From assembly GCA_032358165.1 (NCBI GenBank), contig JAALGY010000057.1, positions 1,736,001 through 1,800,000 of the forward strand: DNA of 64,000 nucleotides. The letters are read 5' to 3'. Shown one piece after another: positions 44,731 to 57,900 of this stretch (positions within the stretch are counted from its first letter, which is position 1; every line of letters begins with the position of its first letter). The notes under the pieces were generated by a model that had not been told where the DNA came from, ran no database searches, and was given only the letters and a program-made list of their open reading frames with translations. This DNA comes from Diplosphaera chodatii (lineage: Eukaryota > Chlorophyta > Trebouxiophyceae > Prasiolales > Stichococcaceae). A program made the position numbers and the translations under genes.

Positions 44731-46901
44731 TCAATCATCTGGACCCCCTTGGTCTGGCTTCGGACTGCCCTCTGCACCCTGGCCATCTACCTCAGAGGCA
44801 GAGCTCACTGTCATACCGGAGGCTTCGCCAGCATGCGACTTGCCATGCTGCACTGCGCTGTCGTCAACACTGCCGACCCCGCTGCCGCCGGCCGCTGGCG
44901 TTTCAGAGGCGCCGCTGGCTTCGACGCTGCAGAACAACACCTGATAGTCCGGACAGCCTGGCAGCAAGGCATGTGCTTGTTGATGATATGAGGGCTCTGA
45001 GCACGGAAATTGCTCCAACAAGACATGATTCAGCAATGCAAATCAATAGCAGTGTCGCAGGCCACCTGGAGCTGGTGCGCCGCAGCGGCAGCGGCGGGGC
45101 GGCGGGCGGTGCCGAGGCCGCAACTGAGGAGTCCCCGCTCGGGCGCCGCAGGCTGCGCTGCGGCGGGTGGCCACCCACCTGCTGGTTGACAGGAGGGGCG
45201 CAGGTGCTTGCGCCGAGGGTGGTTTGCTGTGCAGGAGTACAGCACAGTCGCTGGTCCAATGCTGTAGCTTTAGTGCTCGAGCTGCTGAGCGGTCTGATCA
45301 GTCAGTAGTCCATGTACACCCGCCCCCTGACGAGAGGCCCGAGCTGCAAGCGGTGATCCAGGAGCATACGTCAACACTGCGCTGGCAGAAACATCAATGT
45401 GGTTTTTGTTCGATCAGCCTCTACCATGAGCACCTCGGAGGCGGACCACAGCTCCGAGAAGCCGCCCAGGGAGCGGGTGCTGCGGGCGGTGGCGGGGGGG
45501 CCGCCCTCCGCCCCCGGCCCCCATGCCCCCCCTGCATTGTGTTTCGGCAGGTAGGCATCGGCGGCATGCACACCACAGGGTGTCAGCGGGAGCCCACTGA
45601 CGCCGATGGTGTGGGGACCCTCGTCTACGGGATCACACAGCCTGAGGAGCTGCATCCTATCAGGGACAATGAGGATCACCCGTGGGCGGCACGTCCCCGC
45701 GCAGCGCCGCCTCCAGCATGGACCGGAAGTCCGGCAGCCGCCCCGGCGCCCCTGCCTGCACACATGCCACGGGGGCTGCTCGGCGGCCTGGCCTTCCAGG
45801 ACGATGTAATGTGCACAGTGCGAACGCTCTAGCAGACACTCGGACGTTGCATTGCTGAACATGGCCAACAGGTGTGGATCCACGCTCACTGGTGCTGTCC
45901 TGCACAGCAGTGTGTATCAGCTTTACAATAAAGATGTGCCTTGCAATGATTGCCTGTGAGAAGTCGCGCAGCGACTCGAGCTCGGACGCCTCGTCCTCCG
46001 AATTGGGCAGCGACGAGTCCGGCTCCGACATGAAGGGCTCTGCCCCCTGTCCGGCTGTGACGGCAGCCTCACTGACCAGCGTCTCCGAGCCGAGTCCAGC
46101 CTGTGCATCGTACAGGCTCCAGGGTGTGCATTGATCGACGTCAACAGCACAATATTGTACAGATGATTGATGCCACATGAAGCAGCACACTCGCACAAGT
46201 GTCATATGAGATGACCATTCGGCGGTGCGTGCCTGCGCATCCTGGAGATACTCTGCAGAGCCATAGATGTGCGGCAGCGGCCGCGCATGGCTGGGCGCTC
46301 TGCCGCTGCCCTGCGCCGCTGCCAGCGCCTGCTGCAGCGTGGCTGTCTGCCGCTTGCGCGCCGCCTGTCATGCAGACGCTCCACCATCAGCTGCCAGGAG
46401 AAAGGAAAGGCAAATGCATGGTCAGCGTCCCCAACAGCCACCAGAGGGCACCTGAGCTGCATCGTCTGGCGACGACATCTGCTCGCTTATCGCACGGGAG
46501 TGCGGCTGTGGGCTGAAGAAGTCATCCGGCTCCTCCACTTGCTGCATAGCATCACATACAGGGTGCTGCCGTGATCTCGCACTACCTGTGGGCACAGCCG
46601 TGCCGTGTCAGGGGTCGCACAGGCATTCACACTTGCACAGAGCTTGCTGACACAGGGTTTGCGAGACCAGACGATGAGGCACCTTCTCAATGAAGGTGCC
46701 ATTGGAAAGCAGGCTGAGTGTGGTTTCGGCGCGCGAGATGTCCGTCGCCACATCTGTGACCGACTGTGACACCGTCTCTAGGGAGGCCCTGCAGGCTGAC
46801 ATCTGACCATCCAGCTGCGCCGAAAAGGCCTGCAGGAACTGCAGCAGCGCCGCATCGCTGTTGCCGTCCCATGCATGACCGCCCTGCGGCAGCTGTTGCA
46901 T
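44731..46901 (-). CDS. WASH complex subunit 2 (FAM21-like)
   Basis: The start is the ATG at 46901. Exon 1 (46683-46901) matches the FAM21 head domain pattern: AWDGNSDAALLQFLQAFSAQ, a helical stretch, then LSLLSNGTFIEK, corresponding to the LSNTQFIE motif of animal and amoebal proteins. Later exons give VEEPDDFFSPQPHSRAISEQ (near 46.5 kb), ARPLPHIYGSAEYLQDAQA (near 46.3 kb; family RPLPYIIGS), an acidic segment AGLGSETLVSEAAV...SSLPNSEDEASELESL (near 46.0 kb) and LPDFRSMLEAALRGDVPP (near 45.7 kb). The tail is long, acidic and low-complexity, ending at 44731. FAM21 anchors the WASH Arp2/3-activating complex to retromer on endosomes through its disordered tail. The product is much shorter than animal FAM21, and LFa-type repeats are not obvious. 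The order of the conserved blocks makes the assignment good; the last two exon borders are approximate. Confidence 0.7.
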
Positions 46902-47190
46902 TGCTGATTCTGAGCCGTTTACTGAGCCGTAAGAGGCGAATCAACGCACACTAGCCTCGAGCGGACATGAATGTACTTGGCGTGCATTGCGGCGGCGAGT
47001 AATGCGCTGCAATGTGTCATTGAAGGTGGGATCGCGTGGCGTGCTTGACAATGATGACGGTATCTTGCTGCAGCCACGCCGCCCTGCGGGACTGTCTTGT
47101 GCGTGTGTATAGGGCGCTGACGTTATATCATCGCACAGGATTCTGGCGTGACTGCTGGCATTGCGACAATCCAGGGTCACCATCACGTGC

Positions 47191-47218
47191 TTCCCGCCAG
47201 ATTGGAAACTGGCGGGAA
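47191..47218. promoter_or_regulatory. Perfect inverted pair of E2F-like sites in a divergent promoter
   Basis: TTCCCGCCAG (47191-47200) and its exact reverse complement CTGGCGGGAA (47209-47218) are separated by 8 bases. Each arm contains the E2F/DP core TTCCCGCC. The element lies in the 480-base spacer between the start codons of the FAM21-like gene (46901, minus) and the secreted-protein gene (47383, plus). Whether it acts as a binding site or as a hairpin is inference. Confidence 0.5.
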
Positions 47219-47382
47219 TTCGATGGCACGAGGTCCGTGAGGAAACCGCCAACCGCGAACGCTCATGCCAGGCTCACAGTCCGCACACTTGTAGTCTCAC
47301 GTACGTTGGAGTCGGGCAGTCGTCGCTGTGCTGTCTCAGAGCGTCAGTGGCTGCGGTGTGAGCTGTGCCGCCTATTTGCATC

Positions 47383-49435
47383 ATGGCGGTGTTCCGTGCG
47401 CTGCTGGTAGCGGCCCTGCTTGCGGCGCCCTTTGCTGCAGCCCAGGCCTCCACAACATCTTCAACCTCGTCGATCATGTCAGGTTGATCAGGCGGCACTT
47501 TTCGAGTCTTTTTATCTTGCTGTAAATCACACCTAGTTGCTGCTGGTCAACCGCAGGTGGCAAGTGCACTCTACATGCAACCGCCGGAATTGATATGCTA
47601 TCTGCCGATTCCTGCAGCCATCAGCACACTGGTGGGCGCCAGCTTCGACCCGCGCGCCGTGCAGGCACAGCAGACGACGCTCGGCAGCACGGTCGCGGGC
47701 CTGCAGTCCGGCTTCAGCGCCATCCCAGCAGCCTCCTCATCCTCAGGTGCACCCGTAAATAATTCTATGTCTGGAACCATCTTGCTGCTAGACCGTTTAC
47801 ATTCCGATGAGATGGGTTTGGCCAGCTAAATGAGGGTGTGCTCCACGCATCGCAGGCGCTGCCGGCGGCTCCACCAGTGCCAGCGCCGCAGCCAGTGGCG
47901 CGTCACCAGCCGGCCTCCAGGTGCAACTCTTACATCCGCGCGCTGACAGTGCCTGTGTAAGCGTACGTCAAATGATGTGGCCATCAAACATCAAGGTTGG
48001 GCAGCCGCCCTGAAGCAGACACGGTCCGAATGCTCTCAAGCATGCATTTCCGACAGGCATGCACATGCAATGCTGCAGGGACTTTTCTCTGCGCTGGGCA
48101 GCCAGGCCATCAGCGTCATCAAGCCGGCGCCAGTGCTGCCTGACGGCCTCGCCGAGACCGTCCAGGTTGGTAGTTGCTATTTGGAGTTGACCACCACCAC
48201 TGCCATGATCAAAGCAACCATCGTGATCCTGATTGACCACATCATCGCAGCGTCTCATCAGCATGAACACCAAGGTCTGACCTTGTCCTGCTGATGCACA
48301 GGCCTGGTCAGTGCCTCACGTGAGCGTGGGCAGCTTCGAGCTCAACCCTACAGCGTTTGACCTGAGCGACCTATATGCCGCACTGCACCCCCAAAACTTC
48401 TCGTGAGCTATGCTGCACTTGCAGATTTTCAATGGCTGTGTCTGCTGCCGAACTGTGGGGAGTATGTGATTGATGAATATGATGAGACTAGGATCCCTAC
48501 CACATACCACCTGCACCTGACACGGCAGTCTTCTTGACGATCGCTGCTCGCACTTTCTCAGGTACTGCACGCCAGCCGTGTACAAGCCAGCGGCGCTGAA
48601 CCCTGCAGTCGTGATTGCACCTTCCACATCCGTCACCATCGAGACCGGCTCATGCCAGGTGCGGCTGCCGGACAGCAGCAACATCCACTGCCTGCAGTTG
48701 TTGATGACTGGAAGGCACCTACAGACCTCGGCTGCAGATCGAGCCCATTCCATGCTGCAGGTCAACGACGATGACACTGTGACCTGCTTCCCGCCCAGAA
48801 TGTCCTACCAGCAGGTATGTCTGCGCGTCCACCACTATCTCACTTTGCCCGGCCATCATGATGTGAACTGCTGTGCCTGATCTGCACTCCCGTCTCCCTA
48901 GTGAATTGCAGTTGGGCATGTACAGGTGCCCTTCACCTACACTTCACCATTCTACACGGCTGCCACCTGGACAGACACGCAGTGCATCATCGCAAAGAAC
49001 CTTACCGAGTCTTCTACCGAGGTGCTGTACAGGTAACACTCTTCCATTAGATCAAGTGCCTGTTGCACCTGACCTGCTTCCGCCTGGTGCGGTGGTGGTA
49101 TCCATCATGTCACTATATGTCACCACCAGCCCCATCAAACCTCCTCGTTGACCATTTGCAGCGGGGGCGCTGACGTGACGTTCCCGACCATCGACGCATG
49201 GCTTGCGACGTTCAATGCGCCCACGACCGACCTGTCGCTGAAGCTGGGCCCAGCCGGCTTCGTGCCGATCAACCACGCGCTGGCCGCAAAGCCGGTGCTG
49301 TCAGCACCCCCGCCGCCACCAGCACTTTCAGCATCAGCATCAGCCTCGTCCACCGGCACAAATGCCACTGTTGGCGGTGTGCTCCTTATGCCAGACGCTC
49401 ACGCTGCAGCTCCTGCTGCTCGTTGCCATGCATGA
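47383..49435 (+). CDS. Secreted orphan protein with signal peptide
   Basis: Eight exons join in phase: 47383-47482, 47618-47746, 47856-47920, 48079-48165, 48302-48402, 48562-48814, 48926-49032 and from about 49161 to the TGA at 49433. The N-terminus is a clear signal peptide (MAVFRALLVAALLAAPFAAA, cleavage expected after AQA), followed by a serine/threonine-rich stretch. The body contains SVGSFELNPTAFDLSDLYAA, several cysteines, possible N-glycosylation sites (NLTESS, NATVGG) and FTYTSPFYTAATWTD. The end is proline/serine-rich (APPPPPALSASAS), as in green-algal wall glycoproteins. No catalytic motif or named family was recognised. It is probably extracellular or cell-wall associated. The exon structure is well supported; function is unknown. 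Confidence 0.7.
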
Positions 49436-49746
49436 TGTTGCTGTGCTGTTCTTTAAGTGTGAGGTGCCATTCTTCTGTACATCTGCAGGCACCACAGCCA
49501 GCGCGGGGCGACGGCTCAAAGCATTGTGACTGTTCGACTGAGTGGGGATGGCAGAAGGGTCTACCAGCGCAAGTGCTGAAACAGCACAGCTTAGTAGTTG
49601 TAAAATTCTGCCTAGCGGTTTGCAGATGGAGCAACTGATTGTCTATGCATTTGTGACGACCTCCTACTGAATCAATGAAACCAATAGCGGTCCCAGAAAA
49701 GAATATCTGCGAAATGCTGATGACAATCAGCAATCCTGAACTTCGG

Positions 49747-51320
49747 TCATGTGAAGAAAGGATCGCCGCATTGGCATGTCTTGCGGTTCCCCTGGCAGAC
49801 GCCCTCAAATGTGGGGTGTGCCTTTGCAAAGGACGGGGCCGGCGTGCCCGCCAGTAGCGTTTCCTGCATTGCAGGTCCACCTCAGCCGTCAGGCTTGTGT
49901 CACCCCTTCTTGTGGGAATTGCCATAGCGTATGTGATGCTCAGCTCGATGATGCTCAGCTCCGCAACAACATGGAGGCAGACGCTGGTCAGCAGGCGTGC
50001 CTGTGCGTGCTGCCATGCTGCCGGTTCCTGCTGCAGATGGTGGTACAGGTGGTACAGCCGCATGCTCTTTGTTGCATCGAAGGCTGCGTCGTGTGCCTGA
50101 CCAGCCGTGTCCCACCCTAGCAACTGGTGACATAGGTAGTCCTGCGGCAGGCAGATGACACCTCACCACTTTCGATATGTGGGAAGCCAACCATGTGCAC
50201 GGCCCAAGCACACACATAGCTGCTGCAGGCAATCATGCCTACCTGGCTCCACACTGACCAGCTGCGGAAGCGCGGGTTCCAAACACGGAACAGTCCCGCC
50301 AGATCCACCAGCGACTGCAGGGCATCATCATCATGGTTTGTCCTCAAGGCGATCCATGCGGTCCTCAGCTGCGCAGTGGCTGCGTGTGCATTTGCCAGCG
50401 GACCGGTGCAGTGTGCAGCATGATGCAAGCAGGCCAGCCACCTGGAAGTCACGGCCCTCGTGCAGCTGCAGCCACTGCACGTCCTGCCCGATGCCCTGGC
50501 CCACCAGCACCGCGTCTGTGGGGAGGCACTGCCGCAGCGTGGCCAGCGCCTGCTGCAGGCTGACGCCCCGCTGCTCCAACATCCCTGCCGTCAGCCTGTA
50601 CGAGTGCACAACCGATAGCACATCAAAAAGAGACGTGAGATCAGTAGCAGGCACTTGATGCAATCTGGCTGAGACCTTGTTGGCCCTTGAGCCTTGCGGC
50701 TCCAGCAGCTCTGGCATCAGCCGGCGGCACAGCAGCCGGGTGTCTCAATCTGCCTGATCAGGTCATGACCTGACCTCCATCGAGCTGCGAACACCGACGC
50801 TGGTAGCACTGTCCTCACGCAATGCGCAATGCTTCACAGGTGCTCACCCCGTGAGCGGCGTGAGGCAGGATACTATTGGCGTCGACGGCTTGATCAACAT
50901 GTTCAGCACCACCTGCTCATACCGGTCCTGCAGCAAGCGAAACAGAGTGGTACTTTACGGCCTGCAAGTCTGCTGCAGAAGATGCATGTGTCGTCATGCC
51001 CCGGTTCGCAGCCAGCAAGAACCCACCACCAGCGCAATCTGCGCAACCGTCCTGCACAGAACAATAGCTATGTATCATGTCAGACGTCTGCACAATTACA
51101 AAACGCCCATGTCAGCTTGACTGCAAGCGTGCACTGACATGTGCGCAGCTCGCTCGCTGGATCGCCGGCTGGCACCTTGCATTGTGTCCCGTGCCGTTTG
51201 CAACGCATTCCACGTCCAAAGAGTACACGTTCGTGGCTTGCTGCGGCACGGCGCCAGCCATTACTGTGTTGAAATGTAGTATGGCTCCAGGGGTGCACAC
51301 ACGCCCACACACACCGTGCC
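49747..51320 (-). CDS. DEDDh-type 3'-5' exonuclease (RNase H-like fold), 5' end unresolved
   Basis: Exons in transcript order are 51242-51176 (VYSLDVECVANGTGHNAR, exo I with D-x-E), 51052-51027 (TVAQIALV), 50927-50848 (YEQVVLNMLIKPSTPIVSCL), a following exon, 50595-50442 (LPTDAVLVGQGIGQDVQWL, exo II-type aspartate), 50314-50243 (VDLAGLFRVWNPRFRSWSVW), 50141-49983 (HDAAFDATKSMRLYHLY, exo III with the HDA-x3-D arrangement) and 49863-49747 (PSFAKAHPTFEGVCQGNRKT, then CQCGDPFFT and the stop). The motif order is that of DEDDh nucleases, which trim RNA or single-stranded DNA from the 3' end. The conserved C-terminal Cys-x7-Cys-x-Cys tail could bind a metal. Start codon and first exon lie upstream of 51242 and are not fixed. 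Substrate unknown. Confidence 0.75.
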
Positions 51321-51982
51321 CGTATGCCGGCTGCAGCGGCGCAAACTTGGTTCACAGTGAGCCCACTCTAGACTGGCAGTAGGGCTATGCCCACAAGTGC
51401 CTGCGATGACAGAATCACAAGGACGGATCCAGAACTAAATATAACTGTCACAGACAAATGAGCTTATGAGCATGCTTTGCTGCTTCGATGAGCCAGCCAG
51501 CCAGCAGGGGCAGACATGCACTGGCTGCCCTCGTGGCAACATGACCTCAGTGATACCCGCCGCGTCAAGTCTCCTACCTAGCGGTGATCAGTCGCGAATC
51601 GCTGCAGTCGTCTTTTCGCCTCATGTCACGGTTTGCGGGCCGTGTCGAGACTGTCTACTGAAAGTTGACCAGCAGGCCAAATTGTGCGAGCATCCGCTGT
51701 TGATCCGCGACAGCAACGGTTTGGGTGCGTTGCTACATGAATCAGGTCAGCTATGTAGAAATCAGGCATTTGCGGCGTACCGCAGGGTGTCAGGGTGGAA
51801 TAGCCTGGCCAGCAGTGCCCCATGACCACGCGGCGTGGCCACCTCATGCCGGCCGGATCGCCGTGATGACGGACGATCGACGGATGAGATGATTGGAAAG
51901 GATGTTTCAGAGACTCTTAGACTCCTGCCGCCGGCACGCAGACGATACACGCAGGTGAGGCTGATGCTAACCAGGCGGCACC
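51321..51982. other. Divergent intergenic region between the exonuclease and Sfi1-like genes
   Basis: About 650 bases, with the upstream part possibly holding the first exon of the minus-strand exonuclease. No gene of its own is supported. Confidence 0.4.
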
Positions 51983-54900
51983 ATGGCGACATGTAGTGGC
52001 GTCGTGTTGCCAGGAGAGCTATGGACGGTTCCAAACGACGTGAAACTCGTCTGTTGTGAAGTGCAGAATGAAATCGCATTGCTCAGCGGTATCCTGTCCC
52101 AGGTCGAGCGGCATGTTGCTCCCGGCGGTGCAGCAGATGGCCAGGTGCATGTCATCTTGACATTGCTATCCTTGAGATAAACGCCATTTTGCAGCCCATG
52201 ACTCTTAAAACGACTCAACTGTCCGTAGCAAACCCACTATGCGCCGAGTCGTAATTGCATGACGCTGTAGGTCCGATTGGCACATGTCTTGCGAGCATAC
52301 GAGGCGCAGCTGAACTCACACCACTTCCAGCCGGGCGACGACACCTTTTTCTACAGCATCCTGCTGAAGCTCAGCCTGCAGCCCGGCGACGTCAGCTGGC
52401 AGCAGCGCCTGCGACGCGAGGTAGAATGGAATGCACGGCACTGCAGCTCGGCTGAGCAGGTGGCAGAGAAACGAAAGCCGCAGCATCGGCACAGCGACTG
52501 CAGCCACTGCCATCATGCAGCATCGACAGAGGGGACGGTGCCGTGCACCCACCACAGACATGAGATCCTACAGCGCCACAGCTGCAGAAGGGCAGGTGCC
52601 CAAGACAAGAAGCGGCTGGCGCTGGCAGCACTTTGGACTTGGCGTTGTCACTCGGCCTTCGACTGCCGCCGCGGGCATCAGCATGCCAGGCATACCGGTG
52701 GCATGCCTGCTCGTGGGGGCGACGGCGGCAGCGGGCAGTGCCAGCGACAGGTGCCATGCAGCGTGTGTGCGCACGCCTCGAAGGGCCTGCTGCGGCGCAG
52801 CACGCAGCACTGGCGCCGCAGCTGCACAGCTTGTCAGCACACCAGGTAACCCCACATTGCACTCAGAGCTGCAGCAACCAGAAGTAGCAAGCATACACAG
52901 ACCTGGGCACTGTACAGACACACACCTGGCTGGGCTGCAGGGAGCAGCGGGAGCAGCAGGAACTGCAGCGCAGGCAGGCAGCTGCGTCTGACAGCTTTCG
53001 AGCCACGCTGCTGTCACGCCGCAGCCTGTTTGCCTGGCGGCAGGGCCATGCCCAACTTCAGCAGCTACAGGTACATCAGTGCTGCTGCATATGCCCTTTC
53101 TGTTGCTTCAAAATGCTCATCTGCTCTGTGCAACCATTGCCCAACACAAGTTCGTGATTCCCAAAGACATCAGGCTGACCTCAGTCCCACCGTCTGCTGT
53201 TTGTGCCTTTTGCTGCAGGCCAAGGCGATGCAGCTCTGGACTGCCGGCAGCCAGCGGGGCGCCTTCGCAGCATGGCGAACTCTACTGCGGGAGCGCAGAG
53301 CGGTGATTGGACGCCTGGCGGCGAGCGCCGCAGCCAACACTCGCTCTGGCTCCTTCAAGGTGCCACTGGCTGGCTGATCGGCTTGGGTGTGGGTGGTGCT
53401 GTGGTCACACAGCTGCGTCACTGCTTAGACCACGCTGGACAGAGAAGAGAATCTTGACGCCATTGTGTGCTGTATGCCCATCATATCATGATGGTTGGAA
53501 ATAGTGAACACTTTGCTGTGTGTGCAGCGGTGGCGGGGGTTCACGGCTCGGCAGCGGGCGGTGGCCAGCGCCGCCAGGCAGGCGGTGCGCAGGTGGCGCT
53601 CCCAGGTCAGGGCCGCCGCCTTCTCGGCTTGGGCCCAGGCCACGGGTGCTGCGCGCTCGGCAGACGGCAGCATCCTCGCAGCAGCCGCTGGCGCCCGCAG
53701 GTGCTGTCTGCATCCTCGACTGTATGCTGCAGAGTATGCGTCTGCTCGACGTCCGGGCGGTGTACATGGTGCCTAGCAGTGCATTGGAGTTGGCCAAAGC
53801 ATCCACAGCCCACTCCCCGGAATGATGGCAGATCCGAGGCCAATAGCATGTTGTGTGCGAAGGCGGCGGGTCCTGGCGGCGTGGCTTCGGACGGTCCAGC
53901 AACGGGCGAGGCTGCGGCGCTGCTTTGCCGGTGTGGCATCGCGCTGCGGAGCCCTGGTGCTGCGCAGCGCGTACGCCGCCTGGCTGCGGCAGCTGGCATC
54001 CCGGCGGGGCAAGGCCGCGAGGCTGAGGAGCGCTGTGACCCAGCTGCGCAGCTATTCTGCTGGCAGGGCCCTGCGCACCTGGCGGGCCAGGTACGCCACC
54101 TCAGATTGTGGCGAAGGCCCACGACCAGACTGTTGGGAACGATCTCACCGCCACAGACTGACACACTTCGGCAGTATGGTTCTGCCGATTCAAATACGCT
54201 TTTGGCAGCTGTTATAAACGGACAGAAAAGGTGTTCTTCGGTGCAAAGCATGCTGACACATCGCGCTGGTTCCTCAGGGCATCAACACAGACGCAGCAGA
54301 AGGACATCATCCGGCGCTGCCTTGGCCTGATGCGCAGCCGGGTGCTGGCATCCGCACTTTCGAGCTGGCAGCAGTGGGCAGTCAGGCAGCGCAGCCTGCA
54401 TGACCGCCTGCAGGAGGCAGAGGTGAAGCGGCACGCCAAGCTCAGGGCAGCGGTTCTGCGGCGGTGGGCGGCAGTGGCGGCGGCTGAGGCCGCACAGCGC
54501 CACAAGCTGCTGCGGGTGGTGGGCACCATGCGGGCCAGCGCCCTGGCCAGGTGCACTGCGCTGATATGCCCGTTACTTGTACACCACAGTCCTCAGTCAA
54601 CACGATGGTCAGGAGTGCAGAGCTGCACAGTGTGGATTCAACCGATCCCCTGCGGTGCTGGTGACTGGCGTGATGCTGTGGGGTTGCAGGTCGTTCCACG
54701 GCTGGGCGGCCGCAGCGGCGACGCGGTGCCACCACCGCGCAGTGCTGCGCTGCGCCGTGGGTCGCCTCGCCCACCGTGCCACAGCCGCCGCTGTCGACAC
54801 TTGGGCCAGCTGGGTGCGGCTCTCGTGATGGTCCCAGCTGTCTCCTAAGACTTTCTTTGTAGCCCCCTGATATCAAGGCCTACTCTCCTGCCGCAAGGAC

Positions 54901-57900
54901 GTCCTTGCTGCGAGTTCACAGGTCTTGCACCGTCGCTGGAAGCGCGATATGGCTCCGATGGCACAGCAGCACCTGACAGCTGGTCGGCAGCGGCGAGGCT
55001 TTGCCCGCTGGCGGCGAACCTGTGCTGACACCCAGCTGCGGCGATCACAACTGCGCAAGGCTGTCGTGACCCTGCAGCACCGACTGCAGGTTGGTACGAC
55101 TCTAATGACTGTGCCAAAATAGTTGACATCTCTTGCAAGGTGTACTGTGTATGTGAAGGATGACCTTGAATATGAATCTGTTTCCACTCTGCAGGCAGCG
55201 GCATGGCGAGCGTGGGCAGCCGATGCACAAGCGCAGCACGCCAAGAAGGCAGCCCTGCAGCGTGCAGTGGCCCAGTGGACGTTGGTGCAGCTGCGCGCGG
55301 CATTTGCTGCCTGGACTGCAGACCTTAGGTACCACCAAGCAAAGAGGGCCGCGCTGCAGCAGGCGGTTGACCGGTGGAAATATGCACAGCTTCATGCCGC
55401 TCTGGCTGGCTGGAGGCACTATGCCGAGCAGTGTGTTAATAAACATGCGGCGATGCAGCATGCAGTGCAGCGATGGGTGGCAGGAAAGATCTCGGCAGCG
55501 TTTGTCAAATGGAAGGTATTCTGTGAGGCGCAGCCCTCCAAGCGGCAGGCGACCAGCAGGGCTGTAATGTATTGGTCCATGGCACGGGAACAGGCTGCCT
55601 GGGCAGCTTGGACTGCATTCTGTCGCGAGCAGCCGGCAAAGCGGGCAGCTGTTGCGCTTGCTGTGCGCCGCTGGACAAAGTCTGCGCTGTCGGCAGCTGT
55701 CGCAGCCTGGCGGCAGTACACAGCCCTCAGACAGCAGAAGCAGGAAGCAGCGCGTTGGGCGGTGCAGCGGTGGGCCCTGGCCAGCCAGGCCATGGCACTT
55801 TCGGCCTGGCGGGACTTTAAGATGGTGCACGGGCAGAAGCGTACACAGTGTGCTGCCATCGTGGCCAGGCTGCAGCACCGCCACCAGGTGCTGCTGCTGT
55901 GGCTGGTAAATGAACCAGGATGCGAATGCATGAGGCGACAAACAGGACACATACTAAATTTCCCACTGTCACGGTTATTAGCTGACTGCAAATGTTGTAG
56001 CAGGAAGATGCGAAGCTGCCATCACTGCAGGCGGCTGCAGTCGCAACATGGAGGCAGTACGCACAGAGGCGAGGAGAGCGCAGGGTGCATCAGCTGGACT
56101 GCCGCCAGCGGCTGCGGCAGCAGCTAGGGCGCCGCGTGGTGCTGGCTTGGTGGCAGCAAGCGGCGGAGGGCCGCCGGCTGCGGGGCACCGCCGCCCGGCT
56201 GCTGCACATGTGAGCCTGAACCCTTGGATATCCTGCAGGGCGTCCTGTCATGGCTGGGGTAGAGGCAGCCTGCCGATATGTGCTGAAGAGTTGCAGCGTG
56301 TGCAGAGTTGCAAGCGTGCTTCTGCACTTGTCTGACCCATCAGGTTCCGATGCGTGATGGTGCTGTTGTGGTGCAGGTGGGGTGGCCGCATCCAGAACGC
56401 CGTGGTGCTGGCCTGGCGGCAGACAGCCCACGAGAACGCACTGTTGAGGTGGGCGCTGCAGTTGCACAGGCTGGTCGTTGTCCTGCAGTAATGCGGCTGC
56501 TTGCTGCACAGTCTGCCCAGTCTGGGAAAGGACTGCTGCTATATATATCTAATTGCGCATTGTGATCAAGCAGGGTTGAGGCGGTTGCGACCTGCAGCAA
56601 GCGCCAAGATGGGGCGTGCCTCGCTTCGGCGTTGACAGCCTGGCGCCAACATGCACAACACCGCCGATGCATCAGGTGGGCACCCCTGACCTCCACTGGT
56701 GCACTCGAGGTCAGCAGTGTCCAGAACGCAACCTCGTAGCCTTCATGATGCTGTAGCAGACTGCTGGCTGCATGCTCCTTCTTGAGTCGATGATGCGTTG
56801 CATGTGCAGGAATACTGCCGCAGGTGCAGTTGCCAGGCTGTGCAGCAGGCACCTGTTCTTTGCGCTGCACCAGTGGAAGCTGCATGCCGCCAATCGTCTG
56901 CAGAAGCAGCACCTGCAGCAAGCTGCTGCAGACTGGCACCTTGACTGTTGCCAGAAGCGCTGTCTGATGACGTGGCGGCAGCTGGTGCAGGTGTTCTGTT
57001 GTTCTAACTGTGTCACATTCCACTAATTGCACAACCCCATAAATACACAATGTGCTGCGTGATGTGCTGTTGGAAAACTGCAGGTGAGTGGTCGAGCCCG
57101 ATAAGTCTGCATGAACCACAGGCAAAGCATCTACGGCGGGAGAAGCTGGTAGGCGCTGTCATGGTGCTGCAAGCAGGCAGCCTGGTGCGCTCCTGGCGCG
57201 CCTGGGTCGAGCATGTGGCGGCGTCGCTGCACAAGAAGCAGCTGATGCGGGTGGCGGCTGCTCGTCTTGCGAACCACCATGCGCATGCCGCCTTCGGTGC
57301 ATGGCAGGTCAGCCCTGATACCATCTGTTACTACTATGTCCACTGTATGCACCAAGTTTACATGCCTGATGCATCCAAATGCACTATGGAGACTTCAACC
57401 CATGAGCCATTTGGTTGTTTGCGTCTGCAGACTTGTCCTGAACATCGCGATGTGGTGCACAGGTGCATGTGCACCACCACCAGGAGAAGCGGGAAGCAGC
57501 ACACAGAGCAGCGACCGCATGGCTGCACGCCACGGCAGGCAGGGCGTGGCGCTCCTGGCGCGCGCAGGTGCAGTGGTCCTCTGGCAAACGAGGTGCAGCG
57601 GCGGCGGCGCTGGCGGCGTGGCGCAACGCCCTGGCCGCCCGCTGCTGGAGGGCGTGGGCGGGTCGGGCGGCCCGCCGGCAACTGCTCACCCAGCGCGCCA
57701 CATCCTTCATCTGTGAGCGCTCTGCTGGCTGATATGCTTTGACCACATTTGCAAAACAGCACGGCTGCCACACGATGCCCCGCAGACGCATGGTTGCAAG
57801 CCTCGACTCAGCTTGCTCCGCTGTGGCTGCTGTGTCTCGGTCTTCGTTGGGTGTTTGCGGGTCTTGATGCAATCATAGAAACATCATTGAGATAAGCCTT

